A DNA stretch of 64,000 bases, from NCBI RefSeq assembly GCF_023845585.1, contig NZ_JAMQHS010000008.1:62001-126000 (forward strand), written 5' to 3'. A program made the translations under genes and the position numbers. The stretch is from Clostridium sp. CMCC3677 (lineage in GTDB: Bacteria > Bacillota > Clostridia > Clostridiales > Clostridiaceae). Positions 8,666 through 16,733 of this stretch are shown here, piece after piece; positions within the stretch are counted from its first letter, which is position 1, and each line of letters starts with the position of its first letter. Under the pieces are notes generated by a model. That model was not told where the DNA came from, ran no database searches, and worked only from the letters and a program-made list of their open reading frames with translations.

Positions 8666-9965
8666 TTTTCTTCAATTGATCATCTTGAATTTTAGGTATA
8701 GATGTTGTAATTTCTAACAATCTTTTTTTTCTATTTTTTTTCTTTTTATATTCTATTGCTAATGTTAACACAATAAGTAAGGCAACTCCAGAAACACTAG
8801 CTCCTATAATCAAGTTTTTTTGATTTTTATCTATAAAAGAATTAACTTCTTCTTTTATAGAATAATCTCTAGAAATACCTGCACATAAATCTAATGTACA
8901 TAACTCTTCATCATTTAAATATACAGTACCTTTTAATATAACATCGCCTTCATTAAAAGATGATCTATTTAAATTTTTATCTTCAAATTTAATATAAGTA
9001 TTAAGTTTGTCTTTATCTTCATTTGGAACAACGCAATTTACATCTTTTGAAGCAATAAGAGGAACTGTTATATCATTATGTAACTTAATAGAATCAATTT
9101 CTTGTCCTTTTTTATAGAGGTTAGAAAAATAAAAATTATTAAATCCATAATTAAACACAGTTTTCATATCTTCAAAGTTTTTATTTTTATCTAGAGCATT
9201 AAGATATGATGCTACTAAAATATGTCCATTATTTTCAGCAGCTATTGCATATGTATGGTTTGATTTAGTTGTATAGCCATTTTTACCTGCAATGGTATAT
9301 TGATAATAATACATTGAATTCTTATTTATCATATGATTTTTATTATTAATCCATATTGTTCTAGATGAATCATTTTTTATTGGTATTTCATATGTCATAA
9401 CTTTACATAGTTCTAAAAATTTATCATGTTTAATAGCTTCATTCATAATTAGAGCTAAATCATGAGCAGTAGTTAAATGCTCTGGATCAGGTAATCCACT
9501 TGGATTTTTAAAATGGGTATTAACGGCTCCAATTTCAGTAGCTTTTTTATTCATAAGCACTGCAAACTTATCAATAGAAGAAGAAACATGGCAAGCTAAA
9601 GCGTTAGCTGCATCATTCCCAGATTCTAATAGAAGCCCAAGTAATAAATCTTTTACAGTAACAATATCACCTTTTAAAAGGCCTATAGTTGTACCATCAA
9701 CCTTTGTAAAATCTTCAGTAACTACAACCTCTTCATTTAAATCACAATTTTCCAAAGTTAATATAGCAGTCATTACCTTAGTAGTTGAGGCCGGCTCCAA
9801 AACTTTATCGGGATTTTTACTAAATAATATTTCTCCAGTTGATGCATCCATTAAAACAGAACCTTCTGCATTTATTTCAGGAGGCGCTGGCATCGCCATT
9901 ACATTAACGGATGAAACAAGAAATATAAATAGGAAAAAAATAAGTGTTTTAAAATGTGATTTCAT
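8643..9965 (-). CDS. D-alanyl-D-alanine carboxypeptidase (S11 family)
   Basis: Penicillin-binding DD-carboxypeptidase that trims the terminal D-Ala of peptidoglycan stems outside the membrane. The catalytic SxxK tetrad is ASTTK in EPASTTKVM and the SxN motif is SGN in LLESGNDAANAL. The third motif, normally KTG, reads KNG in AGKNGYTTKSN. A signal peptide (LIFFLFIFLVSSVNVMAM) starts the protein and a C-terminal helix (about IIGASVSGVALLIVLTLAI) plus a very basic tail anchor it. The start chosen is ATG 9965, with GGAGA just upstream; an in-frame ATG at 9977 overlaps that site. It is convergent with the upstream gene. Confidence 0.9.
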   Translation of the reverse strand: MKSHFKTLIFFLFIFLVSSVNVMAMPAPPEINAEGSVLMDASTGEILFSKNPDKVLEPASTTKVMTAILTLENCDLNEEVVVTEDFTKVDGTTIGLLKGDIVTVKDLLLGLLLESGNDAANALACHVSSSIDKFAVLMNKKATEIGAVNTHFKNPSGLPDPEHLTTAHDLALIMNEAIKHDKFLELCKVMTYEIPIKNDSSRTIWINNKNHMINKNSMYYYQYTIAGKNGYTTKSNHTYAIAAENNGHILVASYLNALDKNKNFEDMKTVFNYGFNNFYFSNLYKKGQEIDSIKLHNDITVPLIASKDVNCVVPNEDKDKLNTYIKFEDKNLNRSSFNEGDVILKGTVYLNDEELCTLDLCAGISRDYSIKEEVNSFIDKNQKNLIIGASVSGVALLIVLTLAIEYKKKKNRKKRLLEITTSIPKIQDDQLKKRRRRRQD

Positions 9966-10192
9966 AACATTCTCCATAATATTAAAATTTTTTATTACAA
10001 CAGTTTTATTTTACCAAAGAAAAATATATTATGCTATAAAAATATGAATTTTGATAATAAAATTGTATTTTAATGTATATAATTAAAATAAATGGATGAA
10101 ATTCTGTTGATAAATTTAAGAACAAACTTATTATTATACTAAAATGTAAATATTAGTTTAAGAAATATTAAGAACTAAAGGAGGTTTTCAAA

Positions 10193-10813
10193 TTGATTAA
10201 TAAAGCTAATAAAAAAATTGGAATAATAGCAATTTTAGTTATAATACTCATAGCATGTTTATTTACATATATTAAAAGTGGAAAAAACAAATTAGTAAAA
10301 AACGATAATACTTCAATTTTTGTTGAAGAAGAAAATCAAAATAGTCATGAAGATGAAAAAATAGAAAAGTTAAAAGATAAAAATATAGTAGTTGAAATAA
10401 AAGGTGAAGTAAAAAGCCCTGATGTATATGAATTGAATGATGAGAGCATAGTTAAAGATGTTATTGAAATAGCTGGTGGATTAACAGAAGAGGCAGATAT
10501 ATCTAATATAAATAGAGCTCAAAAACTTAAAAATCATGAATTAATATATATACATAATAAAAATGAAGTAAAAGACAACATAAGTTATTCACAAAGTAAT
10601 ATGAGTACATCTAATAACAGTGGAAAAATAAATATAAATTGTGCACAACTTGAAGAATTAAAAAATATTAATGGAATAGGTGAAGCAAAAGCAAAAAGAA
10701 TAATAGAATATAGAGAAAATATAGGAGCATTTAATTCAGTAGAAGATATTAAAAATATTGATGGAATTGGTGAAAAAAGTTTTGAAAAACTAAAAGATCA
10801 AATAGAAGTTTAA
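10193..10813 (+). CDS. comEA: ComEA-like helix-hairpin-helix DNA-binding protein
   Basis: Membrane-anchored DNA-binding protein of the competence type. One N-terminal helix (IGIIAILVIILIACLFTYI) is followed by a SLBB domain (IKGEVKSPDVYEL… to about residue 120) and two C-terminal helix-hairpin-helix repeats with NGIGEAKAKRIIEYR and DGIGEKSFEKLK. Length 206 matches B. subtilis ComEA. It starts at TTG 10193 behind AAGGAGGTT. No comEC is adjacent, so involvement in DNA uptake is inferred from the domain set only. Confidence 0.85.
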   Translation: MINKANKKIGIIAILVIILIACLFTYIKSGKNKLVKNDNTSIFVEEENQNSHEDEKIEKLKDKNIVVEIKGEVKSPDVYELNDESIVKDVIEIAGGLTEEADISNINRAQKLKNHELIYIHNKNEVKDNISYSQSNMSTSNNSGKININCAQLEELKNINGIGEAKAKRIIEYRENIGAFNSVEDIKNIDGIGEKSFEKLKDQIEV

Positions 10814-10981
10814 CGCTTAAAACATAGATTAAATAATATTTTTGCTATTGACACATATTTGAAATATAATAATGATACAATAATTTATTGTATTGTGGTA
10901 TTCTAATAAGTAGTATTAATCTAAGAATATAATATAAATTTATATAAATATAATTAAAAATAAAAACTAGGGGGATTTTTA

Positions 10982-11686
10982 ATGTCCAAAAGAATTTGTG
11001 CTATACTAATGAGTTTAATAATTACAACATCATTAATTGGATGTATTGGTATAGATAGTAATAAAGCAGAAGACAATAATAATGCTAAAGCTGTAACTGA
11101 AGCAAAAAATTCAGATGAAAATTTACAAGGATCGTGGGCAGAAGATTATAGTTTAGAAAAAACAAAAGGATATTTTAAAGATTATTTATCTAAAATGGAA
11201 AAAGTAACAGAAGAACTTGGAATGAAATACTCTAAGGAAGATGTAGTAAAAGAAAATGATGGAAACACTATAAGTGTTAATTCAATATATTTCGATAATG
11301 AAAAACCAGATCCTAATAAAATAGAAAGCATGTACTTTGGAATGAAGGTATTTGGAGAAGATTTATCATCAGGGGAAATAGAATTAAAATTAAGTTTAAA
11401 CTTTGACAGTGCAGAAGCAATAAAATCAGGAAACTTTGATTTAGGAAATACATCTTTCAATAAATACATAGCTGCATTTACAGGACAAAGTAGTAGAAAT
11501 TATTCAGAAATAAATAAACAGATAATAGACGGGTTAAAGAGTGAAAAGGGAGAAGGCATTATAGAAAATTCAATAGATGGATTAAAGGAAGAAATAAGAT
11601 TTAATAAAAATTATATAGTATATAAATTAAGCACAAAAACTTATAATTTTAAAGATCCAAATCCAACTTTAGAAAATAATAATTAA
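10982..11686 (+). CDS. Uncharacterised lipoprotein
   Basis: A 234-residue secreted lipoprotein: the signal peptide ends in the lipobox SLIGC (Cys21), followed by an acidic, Asn-rich linker and a soluble domain from about residue 45. No catalytic motif is recognised. The GGGGG ribosome binding site is strong. The RDD protein follows 25 bases after the stop, so the two are probably co-transcribed. Orphan clostridial lipoproteins of this kind are common; I do not assign a function. Confidence 0.7.
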   Translation: MSKRICAILMSLIITTSLIGCIGIDSNKAEDNNNAKAVTEAKNSDENLQGSWAEDYSLEKTKGYFKDYLSKMEKVTEELGMKYSKEDVVKENDGNTISVNSIYFDNEKPDPNKIESMYFGMKVFGEDLSSGEIELKLSLNFDSAEAIKSGNFDLGNTSFNKYIAAFTGQSSRNYSEINKQIIDGLKSEKGEGIIENSIDGLKEEIRFNKNYIVYKLSTKTYNFKDPNPTLENNN

Positions 11687-11711
11687 TATAATTAATAAGG
11701 GGGAAAATACC

Positions 11712-12092
11712 TTGAGTAAAGAAGAAAATAATATTAATGAAAAAGAAGATGCTATATTGAACGACACAAAAGCAAAAGAAGAAACTAACAATGAAACAAA
11801 AGAATTATTAATGGGAGAGACAAATGAAAATAATAGTAATGATAATAAAGAAAAACCATCATTATTAAAAAAAATATTTGCCAGTGTTATAGACCAATTA
11901 GTTACAATGGCACTTTCAGGAGTATCATTAATTATATTTGATTTTATAATAAAATTTATAGGATATAAGGTATCTATGCCATTAGGAATTTTAATTATGT
12001 TCTATTTTATAGTAAATGTATTATATATGCCGTTAATGGAAAAAACTAAATCAAGCAAAAGCATAGGAAAAAGAATTATTAATATAAAGTAA
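11712..12092 (+). CDS. RDD-family membrane protein
   Basis: A 126-residue protein with a long charged, Asn/Glu-rich N-terminus (residues 1-55) and two membrane helices (about [21 protein letters not shown] and [18 protein letters not shown]). The segment ASVIDQLV and the end [12 protein letters not shown] match the RDD family layout, although the first R of the name-giving motif is replaced by S. RDD proteins are small membrane proteins, some linked to ion exchange; function here is unknown. It starts at TTG 11712 behind AAGGGGGAAA. Confidence 0.7.
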   Translation: MSKEENNINEKEDAILNDTKAKEETNNETKELLMGETNENNSNDNKEKPSLLKKIFASVIDQLVTMALSGVSLIIFDFIIKFIGYKVSMPLGILIMFYFIVNVLYMPLMEKTKSSKSIGKRIINIK

Positions 12093-12108
12093 TTATAGGA
12101 GAACGTTT

Positions 12109-13467
12109 ATGAAAAGAGGAAGCGAAGTAAAAGTTAAAATTGAAAAAACACAATTCCCATCGACAGGAATAGGATATTTAGAAGATAAGCCAGTATATGT
12201 TAAAAATACATATCCAGGTCAAGTAGTAACTGGTAGGGTTAAAAAGAACAGAAAAGAATACGCTGAATTAAAATTAACAGGTGTAGAGGAAAGAGCAGAT
12301 TATGAAATAGATGCAATATGTCCTCATTTTGGATTTTGTGGAGGATGCTCATCTCAAACATTATCTTATGAAAAGCAGTTACAAGTTTTAGAAGATGAAA
12401 TAAAAGATTTATTTAAAGAAGCTGATGTAACTACTGGAGAGTTTTTAGGGGTACTTGGAAGTTCAGAGCAATGGGAATATAGAAATAAGATGGAATTCAC
12501 ATTTGGTGATGAAGAAAAAGGCGGAGATCTTTCAATTGGAATGCATATGAGAGGTAAATCTTTTGGAATAATGACAGTTGATCATTGTAAGATAGTTGAT
12601 GAAGACTATAGAAGAATAATAAGATTAACTGCAGATTATTTCGGAAAACAAGACTTACCATATTATAGAGTTATGAAAAGAGAAGGATATTTAAGACATC
12701 TTGTAATAAGAAAAGCTCAAAATACAGGTGAAATATTAGTAAATCTTGTTACAACTACTCAAATAGATTTTGATTTAAGTGAATATGTTGAATTATTAAA
12801 ATCTCAAGATTATAAGGGTACATTAGTATCAATACTTCACACTGAAAATAATTCATTCTCAGATGCAGTAATACCAGAAAAGGTAAATGTATTATATGGA
12901 AGAGATTATATACAAGAAAAATTATTAGGACTTAATTTTAAAATTTCACCATTCTCATTCTTTCAAACTAACACAAAAGGTGCAGAAAGCCTTTATTCAT
13001 TAGTTAGAGACTTTATGGGAAGTTCAGAAAATAAAGTTGTATTTGATCTTTACTGTGGAACAGGAACAATAGGTCAAATAGTTGCTCCTAACGCTAAAAA
13101 AGTTGTAGGAATAGAACTTATAGAAGAAGCTGTTGAGGCAGCAAAAGAAAATGCTAAATTAAATGGATTAAATAACTGCGAATTCTTGGCAGGAGATGTA
13201 GCGGAAATAATAAAAACAGTAAAAGATAAGCCAGATATAATAATATTAGATCCGCCAAGAAGTGGAGTCCATCCTAAAGCTTTAGATTACGTAATTAAAT
13301 TTAATGCACCAGAAATAATATATGTTTCATGTAATCCAAAGACTTTAGTAACAGACCTTAAAGTATTAATTGAAAGAGGTTATAAAATAATCCAAACACA
13401 AGTGAAAGATATGTTCCCAAACACACCTCACGCAGAGACAGTTGTGAAGTTGTCATTGAACGCTTAG
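12109..13467 (+). CDS. rlmD: 23S rRNA (uracil-C5)-methyltransferase, RlmD/RumA family
   Basis: SAM-dependent RNA C5-uracil methyltransferase. An N-terminal TRAM domain (residues 1-60) is followed by the [4Fe-4S] cysteines in [10 protein letters not shown] and a distal Cys, then the methyltransferase core with [11 protein letters not shown] (SAM binding), DPPRSGVH and the catalytic SCNPKTL. Length 452 is standard. The ATG at 12109 has AGGAGAA upstream. Clostridia carry several paralogues of this family, so the modified uridine (U747 or U1939 type) is not certain. Confidence 0.9.
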   Translation: MKRGSEVKVKIEKTQFPSTGIGYLEDKPVYVKNTYPGQVVTGRVKKNRKEYAELKLTGVEERADYEIDAICPHFGFCGGCSSQTLSYEKQLQVLEDEIKDLFKEADVTTGEFLGVLGSSEQWEYRNKMEFTFGDEEKGGDLSIGMHMRGKSFGIMTVDHCKIVDEDYRRIIRLTADYFGKQDLPYYRVMKREGYLRHLVIRKAQNTGEILVNLVTTTQIDFDLSEYVELLKSQDYKGTLVSILHTENNSFSDAVIPEKVNVLYGRDYIQEKLLGLNFKISPFSFFQTNTKGAESLYSLVRDFMGSSENKVVFDLYCGTGTIGQIVAPNAKKVVGIELIEEAVEAAKENAKLNGLNNCEFLAGDVAEIIKTVKDKPDIIILDPPRSGVHPKALDYVIKFNAPEIIYVSCNPKTLVTDLKVLIERGYKIIQTQVKDMFPNTPHAETVVKLSLNA

Positions 13468-13471
13468 TGAA

Positions 13472-13542
13472 TTGGAACTTGCCTAGACATCTTAACTTAA
13501 CGAGAAAGCCCGCATTTTGTAGCTTGTGGGAGAAAGATGTTC
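13472..13542 (+). mobile_element. Possible IS200/IS605 (TnpB-type) right-end remnant
   Basis: The segment ACGAGAAAGCCCGCATTTTG then TAGCTTGTGGGAG forms a CCCGCA/TGTGGG hairpin enclosed by ACATCTT (13487) and AAGATGT (13533). It is more GC-rich than its surroundings and resembles the conserved 3' hairpin (guide-RNA scaffold) found at the right end of TnpB elements. No transposase gene is left. The match is from memory of such ends, so confidence is modest. Confidence 0.35.
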
Positions 13543-13561
13543 ATTGTAATGAAAATTGTTT

Positions 13562-13597
13562 TAGGTATTGTAAGATAATCTTACAATACCTACTTTT
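13562..13597 (+). terminator. Hairpin terminator, 15-bp stem
   Basis: TAGGTATTGTAAGAT pairs perfectly with ATCTTACAATACCTA, followed by CTTTTAT. It separates rlmD and the remnant from the MNT-HEPN remnants. Confidence 0.7.
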
Positions 13598-13613
13598 ATA
13601 AAAGAGAAATTTA

Positions 13614-13718
13614 ATGGCGCATACTTATGATGAGTCTGTGGCAGAGCAAGCAGAAGAATTAATAAAAAAACAATATTATCCTGAAATCAAAGAATTATTA
13701 AAAAGATTAGAGGAATAA
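13614..13718 (+). pseudogene. C-terminal fragment of HEPN-domain (HI0074-type) protein
   Basis: An open frame of 34 codons encodes MAHTYDESVAEQAEELIK and ends …LLKRLEE. It resembles the C-terminal helix of HEPN proteins of the HI0074 type, where HTYDE follows the RX4-6H nuclease motif. The first roughly 100 residues, including the conserved arginine, are missing. The stop lies 2 bases before the MNT gene, the usual HEPN-MNT spacing, so this is best read as a truncated toxin gene. No clear ribosome binding site precedes the ATG. Confidence 0.55.
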
Positions 13719-13720
13719 CT

Positions 13721-14035
13721 ATGGAGTTTGGATTAAAAGAATTTGATTTAAAATATATAATAGAAAAGATAAGTAATTTTCAGGAAATAGAAGAAGCCAT
13801 TATATTTGGATCTAGAGCAAAGGGAAATTATAAACCAGGATCTGATGTAGACTTAGCTATTATAGGAGAAAAAATTACATTTGATACATTATCACAACTT
13901 CATTCATTATTAGAAGATGAAAGTCCAATGCCATACTTTTTTGATATATTAGATTATACTCATTTAAATCATGATGATTTAATAGATCATATTAATAGAG
14001 TTGGAAAAGTGATTTATAAAAAGGATGTAGAATAA
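13721..14035 (+). CDS. MNT-type minimal nucleotidyltransferase (antitoxin-like)
   Basis: A 104-residue minimal nucleotidyltransferase with the polymerase-beta signature GSRAKGNYKPGSDVDLAI, which holds the nucleotide and the catalytic aspartates. In HEPN-MNT pairs the MNT protein inactivates the HEPN RNase by attaching AMP groups. The C-terminus (PYFFDILDYTHLNHDDLIDHI) matches the HI0073 type. The gene is intact, while its upstream HEPN partner is only a fragment. GAGGAATA lies just upstream. Confidence 0.85.
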   Translation: MEFGLKEFDLKYIIEKISNFQEIEEAIIFGSRAKGNYKPGSDVDLAIIGEKITFDTLSQLHSLLEDESPMPYFFDILDYTHLNHDDLIDHINRVGKVIYKKDVE

Positions 14036-14156
14036 ATCTATATCCTTATTTTTATATTAGAAGTAATTAGAAGGCATATAAATGTAACGAAAGAATAAAT
14101 CTTTGCTTTTTATAAAAAAGGTTTGACTAAAGTATAATAAGGATTTGATTTTATGG

Positions 14157-14183
14157 CTCACAGGCTTTGCTTGTGGGTTTTTT
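14157..14183 (+). terminator. Terminator after MNT gene
   Basis: CTCACAGGC pairs with GCTTGTGGG (two G-U pairs), loop TTT, followed by six T. Confidence 0.75.
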
Positions 14184-14261
14184 ACGTATTATTACATATT
14201 AAATAAGGCTTTGTTATTTAGTAATTATATTCAAAATAAGGAATGAAATTTTAAAATGATA

Positions 14262-14290
14262 TTGACAATTATTATCAATTTAGGTATATT
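14262..14290 (+). promoter_or_regulatory. Promoter overlapped by Fur-like box, upstream of TetR-ABC operon
   Basis: TTGACA (14262-14267) and TATATT (14285-14290) are spaced by exactly 17 bases. TGACAATTATTATCA at 14263-14277 differs at one position from the 7-1-7 Fur consensus TGATAATNATTATCA and covers the -35 box and spacer, the classical position for repression by iron-loaded Fur. Fur binding is an inference from the motif. Confidence 0.6.
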
Positions 14291-14330
14291 TAAAACAGTG
14301 TTATGAATATATAGGCTTAGGAGGATATAT

Positions 14331-14945
14331 ATGGCTAAACAGATTGAAGGTGTATATGAAAAAGTACTTGAATGTGCTAAAGTCGAGTTTTTAGAAAAAG
14401 GTTTTAAAGATGCTTCTTTACGTACTATTGCTCAAAATGCAAAGACAAGCACTGGATCAATATATACTAGATTTTCAGATAAGAAAGGTTTATTTAATGC
14501 TATTGTTGTACCAGTAGTTGAATATTTGAAACAGTGGTTCTGGTTATCACAAGAAAATTTTCATAAACTTCCAAATGATATCCAGAAAGAGGAAGTATTT
14601 AATTATTCTAAAGATAAAATAGAAGATTTTGTGGATTATATATATGATAATTTTGATATATTTACGTTATTGATTAGTTGCTCAGAAGGAACAGGATACT
14701 CAATGTTTGTCCATGATTTAGTAGAAATAGAGATGGAATATACTATAAAATTTATTAAAGCTATAGGAAGTGACGCACTTTCATCTGAAAGAATAACACC
14801 AGAACTTATGCATATGTTAAGTAGCTCCTTTTATACTGGTATATTCGAAATAGTTGTACATAAGATGACAAGAGAGAGTGCACATAAATATGTAAACCAG
14901 TTAAAAAGATTTTTTGAAGTTGGTTGGAAGGATATTTTTAAGTAG
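14331..14945 (+). CDS. TetR/AcrR-family transcriptional regulator
   Basis: A 204-residue TetR-type repressor. The N-terminal helix-turn-helix (residues 10-55, ASLRTIAQNAKTSTGSIYTRF) is typical; the rest is an all-helical ligand domain with no recognisable specificity. It is the first gene of an operon with two ABC half-transporters, 27 bases before the first, so it probably controls their expression and its own. It starts at ATG 14331 behind TAGGAGGATATAT. Confidence 0.9.
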   Translation: MAKQIEGVYEKVLECAKVEFLEKGFKDASLRTIAQNAKTSTGSIYTRFSDKKGLFNAIVVPVVEYLKQWFWLSQENFHKLPNDIQKEEVFNYSKDKIEDFVDYIYDNFDIFTLLISCSEGTGYSMFVHDLVEIEMEYTIKFIKAIGSDALSSERITPELMHMLSSSFYTGIFEIVVHKMTRESAHKYVNQLKRFFEVGWKDIFK

Positions 14946-14972
14946 TAAATAAAAAATGGAGGTATAGATTTT

Positions 14973-16733
14973 ATGAAAAAAAAGCAGAAGGATACTACAT
15001 TTAGTTCTCTTAAAAAATTTGCAGGATCGGAGCAAACAAAATATGTTGAGTCTATCATATTTGCTGTTATTGGTGTTGCAAGTGGATTTGTACCATATTT
15101 TGCTGTAATACAAATGATTATAGAATTGCTTAATGGAGGAAAAGAATTATCGTTTTATTTAAAGTGGTGTGGAATTGCAACGCTAGGTTATATAGGAAAG
15201 ATTATTTTTTCAAGTATATCAACTAGTATTTCACATAGAGCTACTTTTATTACTTTAATGAAAATTAGAAAACAGCTTATATCAAAGTTATCTAGAATGC
15301 CTATGGGAAATTTATTAGATACTCCTTCAGGAGAATTTAAAAGTATTATTGTTGATAGAGTTGAGGGATTAGAAACTACCTTAGCACATTTATTGCCAGA
15401 AATGACTTCAAATATACTTGTTCCACTCTTAATAGTTATTTATCTTTTTATTTTAGATTGGCGTATGGCTCTTGTTTCATTAATTACGTTACCAATTGGG
15501 ATACTGTGTATGATGAGTATGATGAAAACTTATCCAGTTAAATATGCAGAGTCAGTAGAAACAGCTAAAAAAATGAATAATGCTGTAGTAGAATATGTAA
15601 ATGGTATTGAAGTTATTAAAGCTTTTAATCAAAGTGCAAATTCTTATGAAAAGTATACTAATGCAGTAAAGAATAATGCTTCATATTTTTATAATTGGAT
15701 GAAAAGCTGTCAGTTAGAGATGTCAGCATATACCACAATATGTCCAGCTACTCTTTTAACAGTATTACCAATAGGATTTATTTTTTATAATAATGGAAGT
15801 CTTTCTTCTGTAGATTTTATAACTATTATTATTTTATCTTTGAGCATAGCAGGTCCACTTATTGCAGCTACTAATTTTATAGATAATCTTGCTACAGTAG
15901 GTACAGTTATAAATCAAGTGGAATCAATTTTGTCAGGAGAGGAATTAATTCGTCCAAGTTTACCAGTTAATCTTAATGATTCAACAATAAAATTAAAGAA
16001 TGTAACTTTTTGTTATCATGAAGATAGTAAAGATGCAGCAGTAAAGAATATCAATATTGTTATAAAGCCGGGAACAGTAACAGCTCTTGTAGGACCATCT
16101 GGCAGTGGAAAATCAACTATTGCTAAGCTTATTGCTGGATTTTGGGATGTTTCTGAAGGAGAAGTAAGTATTGGTGGTTTTAATATAAAAAGCATACCAC
16201 AGTCTCAATTAGCAGATAAAATTGCTTATGTAGCACAAGATAATTATTTATTTAATGATACGATTAGGGAAAATATAAGAATGGGACGCCCAACGGCTAC
16301 AGACTATGAAATTGAAAAAGCTGCAAAAAATGCAGGTTGTGATGAATTTATACGTGGATTAGAAAATGGGTATGACACTTTAGTTGGAGGTTCTGGTGGA
16401 CATCTTTCAGGAGGAGAGAGACAGAGAATTGCAATTGCTCGTGCTATGCTTAAAGATGCACCTATTGTTATTTTAGATGAAGCTACTGCTTATACAGATC
16501 CAGAAAATGAAGCGTTAATACAAAAATCAGTTTCAAAACTTGTAGTTGGAAAAACTTTAATTGTAATAGCTCACCGCTTATCTACAATTACAGATTCAGA
16601 TCAAATTATAGTGATGGAAAACGGGAATATTTGTGGAAAGGCTACACATGAAGAATTACTTAAAACTTCTAAATTGTATCAAAATATGTGGCAAGCACAT
16701 ATTGGTGTAAAGGATGGTGGCATAGATGATTAA
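14973..16733 (+). CDS. ABC half-transporter, membrane plus ATPase domains (first of pair)
   Basis: A 586-residue fused permease-ATPase. About six membrane helices occupy residues 20-300; the nucleotide-binding domain has Walker A GPSGSGKST, Q-loop AYVAQDNYLF, signature LSGGERQR and Walker B VILDEAT. It overlaps the next half-transporter by 8 bases, so the two are expected to form a heterodimer. Such pairs behind TetR regulators are usually called multidrug exporters, but siderophore-handling pairs of the IrtAB/YbtPQ type share this layout, and the Fur-like box on the operon promoter favours an iron role. Substrate unknown. Confidence 0.88.
   Translation: MKKKQKDTTFSSLKKFAGSEQTKYVESIIFAVIGVASGFVPYFAVIQMIIELLNGGKELSFYLKWCGIATLGYIGKIIFSSISTSISHRATFITLMKIRKQLISKLSRMPMGNLLDTPSGEFKSIIVDRVEGLETTLAHLLPEMTSNILVPLLIVIYLFILDWRMALVSLITLPIGILCMMSMMKTYPVKYAESVETAKKMNNAVVEYVNGIEVIKAFNQSANSYEKYTNAVKNNASYFYNWMKSCQLEMSAYTTICPATLLTVLPIGFIFYNNGSLSSVDFITIIILSLSIAGPLIAATNFIDNLATVGTVINQVESILSGEELIRPSLPVNLNDSTIKLKNVTFCYHEDSKDAAVKNINIVIKPGTVTALVGPSGSGKSTIAKLIAGFWDVSEGEVSIGGFNIKSIPQSQLADKIAYVAQDNYLFNDTIRENIRMGRPTATDYEIEKAAKNAGCDEFIRGLENGYDTLVGGSGGHLSGGERQRIAIARAMLKDAPIVILDEATAYTDPENEALIQKSVSKLVVGKTLIVIAHRLSTITDSDQIIVMENGNICGKATHEELLKTSKLYQNMWQAHIGVKDGGIDD

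Noticed and set aside
14280-14315. Another MITE-end copy (TTTAAAACAGTGTTATGAAT) in the TetR promoter region
   Set aside because: Only about 15 bases match the family and they overlap the -10 region; too short to separate from chance in AT-rich DNA.
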